Below are positions 45,866 through 59,210 of a stretch of DNA of 64,000 nucleotides, piece after piece. Source of the stretch: an uncultured Parabacteroides sp. (GTDB lineage: Bacteria; Bacteroidota; Bacteroidia; Bacteroidales; Tannerellaceae); the NCBI GenBank assembly GCA_944325355.1, contig CALUZS010000006.1, forward strand, positions 62,001 through 126,000, given 5' to 3'. Below the pieces are notes generated by a model. The model worked only from the letters and a program-made list of their open reading frames with translations. It made no database searches and was not told where the DNA came from. The first letter of the stretch is position 1; each line of letters begins with the position of its first letter. The translations under genes were made by a program, and so were the position numbers.

Positions 45866-47329
45866 ATGGATATAAAGCAAAATAGTAAGTTGCCGGAAGG
45901 AAACTCCCAACTGTCAATAAAAGAATTCCTTGATCGGGACGAGCAAAAAGATTTGCTCCGTTTCTTGACGGCAGGCTCGGTAGATGATGGAAAGTCTACG
46001 CTGATAGGACGACTTTTATTTGACAGTAAGAAATTGTATGAAGACCAGCTTGACGCGTTGGAACGGGATAGCAAACGGATGGGGAATGCCGGAGATCATA
46101 TTGATTATGCGTTACTTTTGGACGGATTAAAAGCCGAACGGGAACAGGGCATAACGATTGACGTGGCTTACCGCTATTTCAGTACGAACAACCGCAAGTT
46201 TATTATAGCCGATACTCCGGGGCATGAGCAATATACCCGGAATATGATTACCGGCGGCTCTACGGCAAACCTTGCGATTATTTTGGTGGATGCCCGTACG
46301 GGGGTGATTACACAGACGAAGCGCCACTCATACCTGGTTTCTTTATTGGGAATACATCATGTAGTTCTTGCTGTGAATAAGATGGATTTGGTTAATTTCG
46401 ACAAAGCCGTCTTTGATAAAATCGTGGCAGATTACAAGAGTTTTATCGGACAATTGGATATAGAAGATGTGACATGTATCCCACTTTCGGCATTGGATGG
46501 GGATAATGTCGTGGTTAAGAGCGACCGTACTCCATGGTATGATGGAATGTCTTTGCTCGATTATCTGGAAAATGTACCTATTGATAAGGACCGAAATTAC
46601 ACCGACTTCCGTTATCCTGTGCAATATGTTTTACGTCCGAATCTGGATTTTCGCGGTTTTTGCGGTAAAGTGGCAAGCGGAGTTGTTCGTAAAGGCGATG
46701 AAATAATGGCATTGCCTTCGGGTAAAACATCGCGGGTGAAGAGCATCGTTACCTATGATGGAGAGCTGGAAGAGGCATTTCCCCCAATGTGCGTGACGTT
46801 GACGTTGGAAGATGAAATCGATATTTCTCGTGGTGAAATGTTGGTTCATCCGGACAACAAACCGAATGAAGGCCGTTCGTTTGAATCCATATTGGTATGG
46901 ATGGATGAAGAACCGATGGATTGTTCCAAGAAGTTTTACATAAAACATACGACAAACACCACACGGGCTTTGGTGGATTCCGTGAAATATAAGATTAATG
47001 TAAATACAATGGAGAAATCTCCGGCAGATCATTTGGAACTGAACGAAATTGGTTGCGTAACTTTCTCGACCGGAAAAGAATTGTTTTTTGATGCTTACAA
47101 AAAGAACAAGCAGACAGGTGCATTTATATTAATTGATCCGATTACGAATAACACGTCGGCGGTAGGAATGATCGTACGTCCCGTTACAGACAATGAACGT
47201 TCTGTGGAATCAGATATCATATCTCTGAATTTGCAGGAGCTTGGCATTTCTCCGGAACATTACGATGCAGTGGAGAAGGTTTGCAAGGAAGTAATGAAGC
47301 GGGGAATTGAAATACGGGTTATCAAATAA
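45866..47329 (+). CDS. cysN: Sulfate adenylyltransferase subunit 1 (GTPase)
   Basis: 487 residues. GTP-binding motifs: GSVDDGKST (G37-T45), the switch [27 protein letters not shown] and NKMDLV. EF-Tu-like beta-barrel domains follow. The length shows no fused CysC kinase domain. GTP hydrolysis drives APS formation with CysD. It is followed after 79 bp by the sulfotransferase gene. Confidence 0.97.
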   Translation: MDIKQNSKLPEGNSQLSIKEFLDRDEQKDLLRFLTAGSVDDGKSTLIGRLLFDSKKLYEDQLDALERDSKRMGNAGDHIDYALLLDGLKAEREQGITIDVAYRYFSTNNRKFIIADTPGHEQYTRNMITGGSTANLAIILVDARTGVITQTKRHSYLVSLLGIHHVVLAVNKMDLVNFDKAVFDKIVADYKSFIGQLDIEDVTCIPLSALDGDNVVVKSDRTPWYDGMSLLDYLENVPIDKDRNYTDFRYPVQYVLRPNLDFRGFCGKVASGVVRKGDEIMALPSGKTSRVKSIVTYDGELEEAFPPMCVTLTLEDEIDISRGEMLVHPDNKPNEGRSFESILVWMDEEPMDCSKKFYIKHTTNTTRALVDSVKYKINVNTMEKSPADHLELNEIGCVTFSTGKELFFDAYKKNKQTGAFILIDPITNNTSAVGMIVRPVTDNERSVESDIISLNLQELGISPEHYDAVEKVCKEVMKRGIEIRVIK

Positions 47330-47408
47330 CTTTATTGGCAAATATATTCGGGCTTTCTGATATTTCGTTATAAAAATAGAGTTTTTTTCATTTTGAGATA
47401 ATAGAGAA

Positions 47409-48512
47409 ATGGGGCTATTAGAATTTGATAAATTACCTATAAACACTTTAGTCGGTGCGGATTGGAAAACTTTCCGTGCCATAACAGCCAATCAACAAAT
47501 AGGTACCGGGTATCATAATAAATATCTGCTGACAAAAATTGTTTGCCGGATTTTGTCTTTGATGAAGCCTTTCGAGGAGAGAAATTATAAGAAAATCGAA
47601 GACATACAGATTGAATCGGATCCGTTGTTTATCCTCGGTCATTGGCGGAGCGGAACAACTTTTGTTCATAATGTATTCGCTTGCGACAAACATTTTGGAT
47701 ATACAACGACTTATCAGACGGTATTCCCCAATCTGATGTTGTTCGGCCAGTCGTTTTTTAAGAAGACCATGTCGTGGCTTATGCCGGATCATCGCCCGGC
47801 AGACAATATGGAACTAAAAGTGGACCTTCCGCAAGAAGAAGAGTTTGCTTTGTCGAACATGATGCCATATACTTATTATAATTTTTGGTTTTTCCCACAG
47901 CGGATGCTGGAATATTGCGACAAATATTTGTTATTTGATACAATCTCAGAAGATGAACGAAAGGTGTTCAAAGATGTTTTCCTGAAATTGATAAAGATAT
48001 CCCTGTATAACACGCATGGAACGCAATATCTGAGTAAGAATCCTCCACATACGGGACGGATCAGGACATTGTTGGAAATGTTTCCGAATGCGAAATTCAT
48101 TTATCTGAAAAGAAATCCGTATACGGTATTCGAAAGTACGCGCAATTTCTTTACGCACACGATTAAGCCATTGATGCTTCAGCCGATAACGGAAGAAGAA
48201 CTGATAAAAAATTATGTAGAAGTGTATCGACGCTTATTTTATAAATATGAGGAAGAAAAATCACTGATTCCTGCAAATAATTTGGTCGAACTGAAATTTG
48301 AGGATTTTGAGAAAGATGCATTCTGCATAACGCAAGACATTTATAAGCAATTGGACATACCGGGCTTTGAGAATGCAAAAAATGACATTGAAAAGTATCT
48401 TGGTAAAAAGAAAGGGTATAAGAAAAACCAATACAAGTACGAAGATTTGACCGTAAAAACGGTTGAAGAAAATTGGGGAATGGCTTTGAAAGAATGGGGT
48501 TATTCACTTTAA
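47409..48512 (+). CDS. PAPS-dependent sulfotransferase
   Basis: 367 residues, soluble, no signal peptide. The 5'-phosphosulfate loop is LGHWRSGTTFVHN (G77-T84) and the 3'-phosphate site is YLKRNPYTVFESTRN (R235, S243), both as in the Sulfotransferase_3/SULT fold. A basic C-terminus (KKKGYKKNQYKYEDLTVK) may add to PAP binding. It transfers a sulfonate group from PAPS to a hydroxyl or amine acceptor. The cluster matches the B. thetaiotaomicron locus whose sulfotransferase (BT_0416, from memory) sulfonates cholesterol and other steroids; whether this one has the same acceptor cannot be read from sequence. Glycolipids or surface glycans are alternatives. Confidence 0.88.
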   Translation: MGLLEFDKLPINTLVGADWKTFRAITANQQIGTGYHNKYLLTKIVCRILSLMKPFEERNYKKIEDIQIESDPLFILGHWRSGTTFVHNVFACDKHFGYTTTYQTVFPNLMLFGQSFFKKTMSWLMPDHRPADNMELKVDLPQEEEFALSNMMPYTYYNFWFFPQRMLEYCDKYLLFDTISEDERKVFKDVFLKLIKISLYNTHGTQYLSKNPPHTGRIRTLLEMFPNAKFIYLKRNPYTVFESTRNFFTHTIKPLMLQPITEEELIKNYVEVYRRLFYKYEEEKSLIPANNLVELKFEDFEKDAFCITQDIYKQLDIPGFENAKNDIEKYLGKKKGYKKNQYKYEDLTVKTVEENWGMALKEWGYSL

Positions 48513-48523
48513 AGGATATCAGA

Positions 48524-52024
<3,501 letters not shown>

Positions 52025-52035
52025 CAGAAAATCGT

Positions 52036-52043
52036 TATTTTTG
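52036..52043 (+). promoter_or_regulatory. -7 box (TATTTTTG) for dapA
   Basis: An exact TAnnTTTG match 33 bp before the dapA ATG, suggesting dapA can be transcribed separately from the operon upstream. No clear -33 TTTG. Confidence 0.45.
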
Positions 52044-52076
52044 TTGGCATAAATATAAAAAGGAATAGAATCCCTT

Positions 52077-52970
52077 ATGATAGATATAAATTTGAAAGGA
52101 ATGGGAGTCGCTTTGATAACTCCATTCAAGGAAGATGATAGTGTAGACTATGAAGCGTTAGGACGATTAGTTGATTATTTAATTCATAACGGTGCTGATT
52201 ATTTAGTGGTATTGGGAACGACTGCTGAAACGCCGACTTTGACAGAAAATGAAAAAAATGCAATCATTAAATTGGTGGTTGAGAAGGTTAATCGGCGAAT
52301 ACCGATAGTCCTTGGTGTGGGAGGAAATTGTACGTGGGCAATTGTGGAGAAGCTGAAAAATGACAATTTCGAAGGAATCGATGCGATCCTGTCGGTCTGC
52401 CCGTATTATAACAAACCGTCTCAAGAGGGGCTTTACCAACATTATAAAGCGATAGCCCAAGCTACGGAACTCCCTATCATATTGTATAATGTTCCCGGGC
52501 GTACGGGGGTCAATATGACAGCCGAAACAACATTGCGTATTGCAAGGGACTTTGAAAATGTGGTGGCAGTAAAGGAAGCATCCGGCAATATTACCCAAAT
52601 GGATGACATCATCAAAAATAAGCCTGCCAACTTCAATGTGATTTCCGGAGATGACGGAATAACTTTCCCGCTGATTACTTTAGGCGCAATTGGTGTTATT
52701 TCCGTAATCGGAAATGCTTTTCCCCGGGAATTTAGCAAGATGGTACGTTTGGCACTGGCTGGCGATTATGAAAATGCGCGTACAATCCACCATCGTTTCA
52801 CAGAGTTGTTTGATTTGTTGTTTGTCGATGGTAATCCGGCAGGCGCAAAAAGCATGTTGCATGCAATGGGTTTCATAGAAAACAAATTACGTTTGCCATT
52901 AGTTCCTACACGTATAGTTACTTTTGAGAAGATTAGGAACGTATTGCGGCAGCTGGATATAAAATGCTAA
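52077..52970 (+). CDS. dapA: 4-hydroxy-tetrahydrodipicolinate synthase
   Basis: 297 residues, (beta/alpha)8 aldolase. The Schiff-base lysine K166 sits in VAVKEASGN and the catalytic Tyr137 in YNVPGRTGVNM; GTTAETPTLTENE is the pyruvate-binding loop. It condenses pyruvate and aspartate semialdehyde, the first step towards diaminopimelate and lysine for the cell wall. It has its own -7 box and ends at a strong terminator (52977-53026). Confidence 0.96.
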   Translation: MIDINLKGMGVALITPFKEDDSVDYEALGRLVDYLIHNGADYLVVLGTTAETPTLTENEKNAIIKLVVEKVNRRIPIVLGVGGNCTWAIVEKLKNDNFEGIDAILSVCPYYNKPSQEGLYQHYKAIAQATELPIILYNVPGRTGVNMTAETTLRIARDFENVVAVKEASGNITQMDDIIKNKPANFNVISGDDGITFPLITLGAIGVISVIGNAFPREFSKMVRLALAGDYENARTIHHRFTELFDLLFVDGNPAGAKSMLHAMGFIENKLRLPLVPTRIVTFEKIRNVLRQLDIKC

Positions 52971-52976
52971 ACAAGG

Positions 52977-53026
52977 AATACCCGGTGCAATCTCAATAAA
53001 TTTCATAGATGGTACCGGGTATTTTT
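52977..53026 (+). terminator. Terminator after dapA
   Basis: AATACCCGGT (52977-52986) pairs with ACCGGGTATT (53014-53023), an inner ATCT/AGAT pair in the loop, then a T-run. This is the first convincing terminator after the sulfate permease promoter at 42633. Confidence 0.75.
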
Positions 53027-53057
53027 GTGCCTGCCGGAAAGGAATGGATGGCTTTCC

Positions 53058-54266
53058 CTAAAGCTGGTATTTATATAATTCAGCTACCGTTTTCTGGTAT
53101 TCGTTTTCCAATTGGAAATAGTTGCTGAAGCTTTGATAAATCGTCGTAACATTTGCGAAATATTCGATGATTGAAATCTGCCCTGCCTGAATGGATTGGT
53201 TCAACAGTTTGATGTTGTCCTGGCTATCCAGCATTGTCCGATATTCGCTGACCGACGATTGCAAAGAAACTGCCCGGTTCCAAAGTTGCCGAAGTGCAGA
53301 TTCTGTCGAATTTATTCCGCTTTCATATTTGCTTGTGGCATATATTGCATTTGCCTTGGCTTGCTTGACTTTATTTCTGTTGGCAAAGAGCGGAATGCTG
53401 ACGCCGGCAATGATACCGTTGTACCGTTGCCCGCCGGAAGAAGGGTTCATACGATAGCCGACCCGAAGCTCCGGAAACCACAAGTTTTTATTCAATGTGA
53501 TTTCACGCATGGCAGCCGCTTCTTCTGTCTTTAAGAAGTTAAGTTCAGCCGACCCCGATATCAGCTCTTCTTTCATATCTTCAAAATTGTTCGGGATAAT
53601 CGGTTCCGAGTCATATTCTACTGCTTCGAAATGGATAAATTCCCCTCCATTCAATGCGGCAAGTTCTTGCAGTTTTGCTGCAATGGATGTCTCATTTACC
53701 CGGTATTCGTTTTTCGCATTCAGAAGTTCCAAATCAATTTTGTTCATGTCGATGCGGTTGACACTGCCGCTTTCCAGCCGGGAACGGTAGAACTTGCTTA
53801 ATTGTTCCGCATTATTCAGTCGTTCGGACAATATCTCTTTTAACCGGTTCAAATATATTAAGTCAAAGCAAATGTTTTTTGCTTGCAGAAGAACATTTTG
53901 CCGGATGATATCTTCCTGGTATTTATATTGCGAAAGCCGCTCTTTGTTCAGCTGTTTTCTTTTAGCATATATCGTCGGGAAGCTGAACGATTGTTCAGCG
54001 ATAAATTCACCGGTGAAGCCCATTCCTTCTTGATTCCCCCACAGATGGGAATAAGATACGGTAGGGTCGGGCAGATTGTTCTCCGATTTATCTTCTAACG
54101 ACTTCGCCGTAGTCAATGCCCGTTCAGCCTGTATGTCTTTATTGTTTTCTCTGATAAGCGACAAGACGTCAAGTATATTTTTCGGGTGCGCTTGATCCGT
54201 ATTTTGTGCATTGCCTGCCGTTATTGCAACAACAAGCAATGCTATCGAAATAAAAACCTTTTTCAT
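53058..54266 (-). CDS. TolC family outer-membrane efflux protein (CusC/CzcC-like)
   Basis: 402 residues with a signal peptide (MKKVFISIALLVVAITAGNA). Two OEP repeats with long helices (ILDVLSLIRENNKDIQAERA; LPDPTVSYSHLWGNQEGMG; LWFPELRVGYRMNPSS; ESALRQLWNRAVSLQ). It forms the outer-membrane channel of the tripartite metal pump. It overlaps the CusA-like gene by 4 bp (ATGA) and is last in the operon. Confidence 0.93.
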   Translation of the reverse strand: MKKVFISIALLVVAITAGNAQNTDQAHPKNILDVLSLIRENNKDIQAERALTTAKSLEDKSENNLPDPTVSYSHLWGNQEGMGFTGEFIAEQSFSFPTIYAKRKQLNKERLSQYKYQEDIIRQNVLLQAKNICFDLIYLNRLKEILSERLNNAEQLSKFYRSRLESGSVNRIDMNKIDLELLNAKNEYRVNETSIAAKLQELAALNGGEFIHFEAVEYDSEPIIPNNFEDMKEELISGSAELNFLKTEEAAAMREITLNKNLWFPELRVGYRMNPSSGGQRYNGIIAGVSIPLFANRNKVKQAKANAIYATSKYESGINSTESALRQLWNRAVSLQSSVSEYRTMLDSQDNIKLLNQSIQAGQISIIEYFANVTTIYQSFSNYFQLENEYQKTVAELYKYQL

Positions 54267-57200
54267 TGTTGAATATCTTTTCTATTTTGGTTTATTAGTA
54301 AATAGACGATTGGGATAATGAACCCGTTTAATAACGTAGATGTAAGTAATCCTCCAAGAATAACGGTAGCCATCGGGCTTTGTATCTCATTGCCTGGCAG
54401 GTCTCCGTTTATTGCCAAAGGAATAAGTGCCAAAGCCGAGCTGAGCGCTGTCATCAGAATCGGGTTTAACCGGTCTAACGAACCATGTATAATGGCATCG
54501 TAAAGCGGATATCCTTCTTTCCGCAGTTGCGTATAATGGCTGATGAGCAACATTCCGTTTCGAGTGGCTATACCGAATAACGAGATGAACCCGATAATGG
54601 CTGGTATACTGATTTCTCCAGATGTAAACCATAATATCAGAACGCCTCCGATAAGTGCCAGCGGAAGGTTAATCATTATGATACCGCTTTCTTTGGCATC
54701 TTTAAATTCGTGGTAAAGCAACAGGAAGATAACCAGCAGCGACATAAAAGAGGTATAAAGCAACGTCCGGCTTGCTGCCTGTTCGCTTTCAAACTGTCCT
54801 CCATATTCAATGTGATATCCTTCCGGCAGTTGTATTTTCTGGTCAACCGCCTTTTGAATATCGTTGACAACTCCCCGGAGGTCTCGTCCGGAGACATTCG
54901 CACTGATTACAATTTTCCGTTGTACGTTCTCACGGTTGATGGTATTTGGTCCGGCTGCTGAACGGATTTCGGCGATGTAGCTGAGAGGTATTTTCTTTCC
55001 TTGCGCGTCAATCATCAAATCCGAAATGGTTTCCATCGACTTTCTGCTATTTTCTGAGGTCTTTACCGTCAAATCAAAGTTCTGTCCGTTTTCATATACC
55101 AGGCTGACAACTTCTCCATTCAGCATTACATTGATATATTCCTCAAATTCGGGTAAGGTAATGCCGTATTTTGCCATCATATCCCGTTTGGGGATAATGG
55201 TCAGCTGCGGACGTTCAATTTGTTGCTCCACTTTCAAGTCTACCAGCCCCGGAATGTTTTTGATTTCATCTTGAATCTGTACACCCAGCGAAAACATTTT
55301 GTTCAAATCGGTTCCGAACAATTTTATTGCGATGTTCGCTTCGGTACCTGAAAGCATCGCATCTATTCGATGGGAGATGGGCTGCCCGATTTCGATGTTG
55401 GCACCACTTATTGTGGAAAGCTTCCGCCGTACGTCATCCATAATTTCCTGATGGCTGCGATTCTGTATTTCAAAGGGCGCTTCGATTTCGGAGACGTTAA
55501 CACCCAAGGCGTGTTCATCCAATTCTGCCCGTCCGGTTTTTCGGGCAACCGTTTTTATTTCCGGTATTTGTAATAACAACTCTTCCGCGCGTCGGCCAAT
55601 CTTGTCGGATTCTTCCAGCGATATACCTGGAAGGGTACTTACATTTATGGTGAAAGAGCCTTCGTTAAAAGGTGGCAAAAAACTACGCCCTAATTGGAAA
55701 AACAGGGTAAGAGTCAAAGCAAATAAAAGGACCGTGCCAGCCAAAACTGCTGTTTTTTTTGATATGGCTTTCTCTAATAGTTGTTTGTATATCCGTTTGA
55801 GGTTTAACGCCACCCATGATTCCTTTTCAACTTTCTTTTTGGAATTATGAAGCAAATAACTGCATAACACCGGCGTTAAGGTCAATGCGACGATGGTGGA
55901 CGCAAACAACGATACGATGAAGGCTATGCCTAACGGTATCAACATCCGGCCCTCCATCCCGCTAAGGAAAAAGAGTGGTACGAAACTGACGATGATAATA
56001 AGGGTCGAATTCAATATCGGCATACGGACTTCCCTTGAGGCATCATAAACAACCTGCAATATGTCTTTCTGTTCTGCTGGAGGCAGAAGTTTGTTTTCAC
56101 GGATTCGTTTGAAAACATTTTCCACATCGACTATCGCATCGTCAACCAATGAACCGATGGCGATTGCCATTCCTCCCAAACTCATTGTATTGATGGTGAA
56201 CCCTAAGTAATGTAGCGTGACAATTGTAAAGAGAAGTGACAACGGGATTGCAACTAACGAAATGATTGTAGTTCGCGTGTTCATTAAAAAGAGGAACAAT
56301 ACGATTACCACAAAGATGCTCCCTTCTACAAGGCTCTTTTTTACGTTATTGATAGAACTGTCGATAAAATGGCTCTGCCTGAAGATGTCGGTTGATATAT
56401 GGACGTCCTGCGGTATGTTCTTTTGCAGCTCCGCAATAATTGCATCCAATTTTTCAGTAAGCTCTATCGTACTGGTATTGGGCTGCTTGGTGACAGTGAC
56501 AAGCACGGCAGGTTTCGTCCGTTCGGACGCAAGACCTATTTTGGGGCTTTTGTCGCCTATCTTTATCGTTGCAATATCGGATAATGTAACCGGAACATTG
56601 TTTACCTGTTTAATGAAGGCTTTTGAAATTTCATCGGTTTTCGCTGTCGACAATATCCCACGAATGATGTATTCGTTATTGTATTCGTATAAGACACCTC
56701 CGTTTGCATTGCGGTTCATATTGCGGCAAGCAGCCAATACCTCGTCCAATCCTATCCCGTAGTGTTTCATTCTTGACGGATCCAATAGAATCTGGTATTC
56801 TTTTATATCTCCTCCGATGACGGCAACCTGGGCAACACCTCCGGTAGATAACAGACGTGGGCGAATTGTCCAGTCAGCCATTGTGCGTAAGTCCATTTGC
56901 GTTGTTGGAACTTTTCCGGCTTCTGTCTGCGTACTGTCTATTGTCAATCCGATAATCATCATTTCTCCGAGTATCGACGACTGCGGACCTAATGTCGGCT
57001 TCCCAACATTATCCGGCAATGATTCACTGACAATAGAAAGTTTCTCAGAAACGATCTGACGAGCCCGATAGATATCTGTACCCCAATCAAATTCTACCCA
57101 TACGATGGAGAATCCCGTAGTAGATGACGAACGTACACGGCGAACATCCATCGCTCCGTTTACCGCTGTCTCTATCGGAAAAGTGACAATCCGCTCAACT

Positions 57201-57379
57201 TCTTCCGGAGCCATCCCGTTCGCTTCGGTCATGATAACAACTGTCGGTGCATTTAAGTCGGGGAAAACATCGACATCGGTATGTATCGCTGTATAAGTGC
57301 CGCCAATCATTAATAAAACACTGCATATTAATATGACCAGGCGGTTATGTAACGAATAATATATGATTTTGTTTAACAT
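54263..57379 (-). CDS. CusA/CzcA family heavy-metal efflux RND transporter
   Basis: 1038 residues, 12 membrane spans and two large periplasmic loops. The start MLNKIIYYSLHNRLVILICS is followed by DVFPDLNAPTVVIMTEANGM, and the heavy-metal branch signature SLVDDAIVDVENVFKR carries the proton-relay Asp residues in the fourth span. It expels divalent or monovalent metals (Zn/Co/Cd or Cu/Ag) across the envelope with the adaptor and TolC protein on either side. The metal cannot be assigned with certainty, but the His-rich adaptor favours zinc or copper. Confidence 0.95.
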   Translation of the reverse strand: MLNKIIYYSLHNRLVILICSVLLMIGGTYTAIHTDVDVFPDLNAPTVVIMTEANGMAPEEVERIVTFPIETAVNGAMDVRRVRSSSTTGFSIVWVEFDWGTDIYRARQIVSEKLSIVSESLPDNVGKPTLGPQSSILGEMMIIGLTIDSTQTEAGKVPTTQMDLRTMADWTIRPRLLSTGGVAQVAVIGGDIKEYQILLDPSRMKHYGIGLDEVLAACRNMNRNANGGVLYEYNNEYIIRGILSTAKTDEISKAFIKQVNNVPVTLSDIATIKIGDKSPKIGLASERTKPAVLVTVTKQPNTSTIELTEKLDAIIAELQKNIPQDVHISTDIFRQSHFIDSSINNVKKSLVEGSIFVVIVLFLFLMNTRTTIISLVAIPLSLLFTIVTLHYLGFTINTMSLGGMAIAIGSLVDDAIVDVENVFKRIRENKLLPPAEQKDILQVVYDASREVRMPILNSTLIIIVSFVPLFFLSGMEGRMLIPLGIAFIVSLFASTIVALTLTPVLCSYLLHNSKKKVEKESWVALNLKRIYKQLLEKAISKKTAVLAGTVLLFALTLTLFFQLGRSFLPPFNEGSFTINVSTLPGISLEESDKIGRRAEELLLQIPEIKTVARKTGRAELDEHALGVNVSEIEAPFEIQNRSHQEIMDDVRRKLSTISGANIEIGQPISHRIDAMLSGTEANIAIKLFGTDLNKMFSLGVQIQDEIKNIPGLVDLKVEQQIERPQLTIIPKRDMMAKYGITLPEFEEYINVMLNGEVVSLVYENGQNFDLTVKTSENSRKSMETISDLMIDAQGKKIPLSYIAEIRSAAGPNTINRENVQRKIVISANVSGRDLRGVVNDIQKAVDQKIQLPEGYHIEYGGQFESEQAASRTLLYTSFMSLLVIFLLLYHEFKDAKESGIIMINLPLALIGGVLILWFTSGEISIPAIIGFISLFGIATRNGMLLISHYTQLRKEGYPLYDAIIHGSLDRLNPILMTALSSALALIPLAINGDLPGNEIQSPMATVILGGLLTSTLLNGFIIPIVYLLINQNRKDIQQ

Positions 57380-57399
57380 GTTGATTGCCTATAAAATGA

Positions 57400-58596
57400 T
57401 TAATGATTGTGGGTATGCGCCGGAATTATATTTGAAGCAGATGCCAATTTAATTTGGTAAGCTCCTTTTGTAACCACAACATCTCCGGCTTTTAAACCAG
57501 ACAATACTTCAAACTCTTCGCCGTTGCCTGAACCTAATTTGACTTCTGTTTTCATGTATCCGTCTTCGTTAGTCTGCCTGTAAACAAAATAGAGACCTTG
57601 TTCCTCAATCAGGGCGGAAGTTGGAACTGTCAATATGTTATCTTTTTCTTTTCCCAATAACCATATTTCAACGAACGTCCCGGGGATGATAGCCCCTTTG
57701 TTGTCGAATTCGAAGATCACGGGAACATAATAGGAGTTGTCGTTTGCCGATTTCCCGTAAGAGATGATTCTCCCGTTCAATTCTGCCAGTTCATATACGG
57801 TTTCTTCGTAAGGTGTGCGGAAATTCGCACTTTTGACCGATGAGAGCAAAGCGTAGTATTTCTCACTTATCTCTGCCTTTAAGGTTAGTTTCCGGTTTTG
57901 TGTGACCGTTACGACAGGTTGTCCTTCCGTAACGTAATCACCTTCCTTTACCAACAGATTTTTCAAGTATCCGTCAATAGGGGAGAGTAAGGCAATGCCT
58001 TTGTTGTTTTCGTTATTCTTTATTGCTTCGTATGCCGCCTTTGCATTTTCATACGCCATCTTTGCCTGTTCATATTCCTTTTGTGAAACGATTTGTTGGG
58101 GAACAAGTTTTTTTGTCCGCTCATACTCTTTCTTTGCAGTTTCGTAGGTTGAGCGCAAGCGGATGGCGATGTCTCCCGATGATAAGTTTTTCGATGCAAT
58201 CGACAAGATGGATTGTCCTTTTTTTACGGCAACTCCATCTTGGAACGGCAAATTTCCGAGAGAAATGATGCCCGATACGTTTGCCACGACAGTGCATTCC
58301 TCTCCTTGTGCGGCTTGGATGCTGCCGCTGGTCTTTATTATATTGGCGAACTTATGGGGCTGGATGGTTTCTGTTTCCAAATTTATGGCTTCAGCTTTCT
58401 CTTTTGGGAAAATGACTTCCCCGGGCAGATGTTTATGCTCTGCTTCTTCTGCTTCATGTTCATGCTCTTCCGCTTCGTGATCATGCAATTCCGTTTTTTC
58501 GTCTTTACTATGGTCGTGTTTTGTTGATGCAGGGTGGTTATGGCATCCTGCAAATAGATAGGCACATACGATGCCTGATAAAATTATCTTTTTCAT
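57400..58596 (-). CDS. RND efflux adaptor (CusB/CzcB-like) lipoprotein with His-rich tails
   Basis: 398 residues. Lipobox FAGCHN near residue 17. Residues about 19-57 are His/Glu-rich (KHDHSKDEKTELHDHEAEEH and further HEH/HKH), and the C-terminus ends PAHTHNH. In between is a normal membrane-fusion protein: barrel-sandwich halves (TSGSIQAAQGEECTVVANVS; SPIDGYLKNLLVKEGDYVT), a helical hairpin, and a beta-barrel. It links the inner pump to TolC; the His tails probably capture metal in the periplasm. It is 20 bp upstream of the CusA-like gene. Confidence 0.93.
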   Translation of the reverse strand: MKKIILSGIVCAYLFAGCHNHPASTKHDHSKDEKTELHDHEAEEHEHEAEEAEHKHLPGEVIFPKEKAEAINLETETIQPHKFANIIKTSGSIQAAQGEECTVVANVSGIISLGNLPFQDGVAVKKGQSILSIASKNLSSGDIAIRLRSTYETAKKEYERTKKLVPQQIVSQKEYEQAKMAYENAKAAYEAIKNNENNKGIALLSPIDGYLKNLLVKEGDYVTEGQPVVTVTQNRKLTLKAEISEKYYALLSSVKSANFRTPYEETVYELAELNGRIISYGKSANDNSYYVPVIFEFDNKGAIIPGTFVEIWLLGKEKDNILTVPTSALIEEQGLYFVYRQTNEDGYMKTEVKLGSGNGEEFEVLSGLKAGDVVVTKGAYQIKLASASNIIPAHTHNH

Positions 58597-58664
58597 ATTG
58601 TTTATTCATTAAATAGGAATGTATTTTCCCCTCTATGTATTAAGGAAATAAGAAAACAAGGATG

Positions 58665-58687
58665 TTTCCCGTCAAAGGAACGGGAAA
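58665..58687 (-). terminator. Hairpin between the His-rich small protein and the efflux adaptor genes
   Basis: TTTCCCGT (58665-58672) pairs perfectly with ACGGGAAA (58680-58687), 7-base loop. On the minus strand it follows the small gene's stop by 11 bp, with no long T-run. It may be a partial terminator or attenuator. Confidence 0.45.
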
Positions 58688-58698
58688 TTGATGTAAAT

Positions 58699-59100
58699 TT
58701 AATGAATAGACACAGGAGGGGCTCTCAGTGTTTTGGCACATGAAATCCACAAATTGTGTATGGATTCAATAAATGTGTATCTCCATTGCCTGAATAAAAG
58801 ATTAAAACTGTTTATCTCGGGAGATAAAAAATAGTCAAACAATAAAAATACCGGCGTCAATAAGAATACCGAATCGGTTGAATTGTCGGACGACAGCTGC
58901 GATTTGAAAAAGGCAAGCGCCATGATACCGTTACAACTTGAATCGTTCGGTAACGTCTCTTTATGCGCGTCATGATCGGAAGCCATAAAATGGTAGCAAG
59001 GTGTGCCATTGCTGTGATGGTGATGCGGAATCATGACAGGTAACACAAGCAACAGGCATATAACTACGGAGATGTATTTATGTATTCTGAACCATTCCAT
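58699..59100 (-). CDS. Small His-rich membrane protein heading the metal efflux operon (DUF6769-like)
   Basis: 133 residues: an N-terminal membrane segment (ISVVICLLLVLPVMIPHHHH), then HHHHSNGTPCYHFMASDHDA with clustered His and Cys, a second hydrophobic stretch (VFLLTPVFLLFDYFL) and a basic tail. It resembles the short His-rich proteins that precede RND metal efflux genes in Bacteroidetes, which I associate tentatively with DUF6769. It probably binds metal on the periplasmic face as a sensor or delivery factor. It has its own TACATTTG -7 box (59133-59126) and lies 102 bp before the adaptor gene. Confidence 0.65.
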   Translation of the reverse strand: MEWFRIHKYISVVICLLLVLPVMIPHHHHSNGTPCYHFMASDHDAHKETLPNDSSCNGIMALAFFKSQLSSDNSTDSVFLLTPVFLLFDYFLSPEINSFNLLFRQWRYTFIESIHNLWISCAKTLRAPPVSIH

Positions 59101-59125
59101 TATTTTTTTCAGGAATTATTGTTGG

Positions 59126-59133
59126 CAAATGTA
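59126..59133 (-). promoter_or_regulatory. -7 box (TACATTTG) for the metal efflux operon
   Basis: An exact TAnnTTTG match on the minus strand, 25 bp before the ATG of the small His-rich protein. Confidence 0.45.
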
Positions 59134-59210
59134 ATAAAATAAATAAATACTGCCTAAATATATATCTGTAATATAATAGATCTTGGCAATAGTTTTTTAC
59201 CAAGTATCCA

